Source of the DNA: Scilla litardierei
Lineage: Eukaryota; Streptophyta; Magnoliopsida; Asparagales; Asparagaceae
NCBI GenBank assembly: GCA_030789695.1
Contig: CM061139.1
Coordinates: 105,560,837 to 105,624,836, forward strand
Length of the DNA stretch: 64,000 nucleotides
Reading direction: 5' to 3'
Of this stretch, positions 63,481 through 64,000 are shown piece by piece. The notes beneath the pieces were generated by a model, which worked only from the letters and a program-made list of their open reading frames with translations, had not been told where the DNA came from and did no database searches. Made by a program: the position numbers and the translations under genes. The stretch's first letter is position 1. Each line of letters opens with the position of its first letter.

Positions 63481-64000
63481 AGGATCCAGTCAAAACAACG
63501 TTAGGATCGATAAATGAAGTTGAGACTTACGCTTGCGTACGCGGCACGGTAATCTCGGAACTTCGCCCTCGGATTCGCCACAACGGTCGATACTTCGTCA
63601 CGGAGGATCGAAGCAGAGTTTCACCGCCTAAATCTCTAACTTGAAGAGGATTTTAATGGAAGGGAGAAGAAGAACATAAGGATGCCTTATGCAAACTTAT
63701 GGCATGGAAAAGTGTGAACAAATGCCTTACCCTTGGGTCCTATTTATAGGCTTTAGGGGTGGTTATTGTAGGAAATAACCAATTATAAGCTTATTAGCCT
63801 ATATTAGCACATTCATTTATCTTCTTCTTTATCCACTTATCAAGTGCCTTTTGCACTTATAAAGTGGCTTTTTCCACTTATCGAGTGGCTTTTTCTACTT
63901 ATCGAGTGGTCCTTTTCACACGAGAAAAGGTTCCCTTCGCGCACTCATTCGTGCACGCGACATCTGAGGTCCGTATACCCTCATACATCCCCTCATGGGT
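63481..64000 (-). mobile_element. LTR-like fragment on the minus strand, running off the right edge
   Basis: Minus-strand promoter features: inverted-motif cluster (63832-63911), then CCTATAAATAGG (63739-63750 as CCTATTTATAGG on the plus strand), then an apparently transcribed leader. No primer site or boundary is visible, so the family is unknown. Confidence 0.4.
63832..63911. repeat. Cluster of CCACTTAT.GAGTGG motifs
   Basis: Four consecutive quasi-palindromes (CCACTTATCAAGTG, GCACTTATAAAGTGG, CCACTTATCGAGTGG, ACTTATCGAGTGG) about 20 bp apart, each with CACT/AGTG arms. Confidence 0.75.

Noticed and set aside
61640..64000. A complete Tat-type element at the right end
   Set aside because: Only LTR-like landmarks are visible; no TGGCGCC-type primer site, gag or pol, and no target duplication could be found.

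Overview
This is plant nuclear DNA from an angiosperm, probably a TE-rich, heterochromatic part of a eudicot genome. Evidence: Athila-type Ty3/gypsy elements with the tRNA-Asp-type primer site TGGCGCCGTTGCCGGGGA, chromodomain gypsy elements, plant-type Ty1/copia elements, a CACTA end, and fragments of plant genes (chitinase-like CTL1 type, CDPK, ubiquitin protease, TPR). I see no intact host gene, no tRNA or rRNA gene and no CRISPR array. Nearly the whole window is retrotransposons nested in one another.

Layout. (1) 1-26265: a decayed minus-strand copia element. Its 5' LTR is at 26092-26265, gag to integrase at 22130-24254, and its reverse transcriptase at 1032-2019. A partial LTR (1-1031) interrupts the RT, and a 20.1 kb Athila-like element (2020-22124) splits integrase from RT. 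The Athila element has gag, protease and an ATHILA-type ORF1 but no RT, RNase H or integrase. Its ORF1 is split by a second Athila-like element (8601-16914, 5-bp duplication TAGGG) that carries one orphan ORF of 554 codons. (2) 26273-44748: a plus-strand copia element starting 7 bp from the first, with LTRs of only about 120 bp. It is broken by a solo LTR (29002-30199) and by a minus-strand chromovirus (33746-44457). (3) 44749-47339: unassigned sequence and a Tat/Retand-like fragment. (4) 47340-57788: a CACTA terminus and a chitinase-like exon cut in two by a young chromovirus (48115-57611, TSD GTTTG). (5) 57789-61639: a small minus-strand LTR element with about 240-bp LTRs and an initiator-Met primer site, carrying pieces of at least four host genes. 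(6) 61643-64000: further LTR-like sequence.

The most unusual signal is in the transcribed leader (R-U5) of both Athila families. Five consecutive stem-loops carry the same 14-nt loop (consensus TTGCAAGAGATTGG) on five different stems. Between the two families several stems have changed on both sides so that pairing is kept. The inner element, which has no gag, also keeps the array, so a packaging, dimerisation or translation signal read by a trans-acting Athila protein is a reasonable hypothesis.

A second theme is inverted-repeat DNA just upstream of TATA boxes. Clusters of CACTCGGCCGAGTG (Athila), CTAGTCGG/CCGACTAG (chromovirus), ACAGTCGACTGT (partial LTR at the left edge) and CCACTTATCGAGTGG (right edge), and a single hairpin touching the TATA box in two related LTRs, occur in unrelated families. 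The outer Athila element has a second cluster plus TATA inside the element, before ORF1. A third observation is a predicted 100-112 nt intron joining gag to pol in both chromoviruses.
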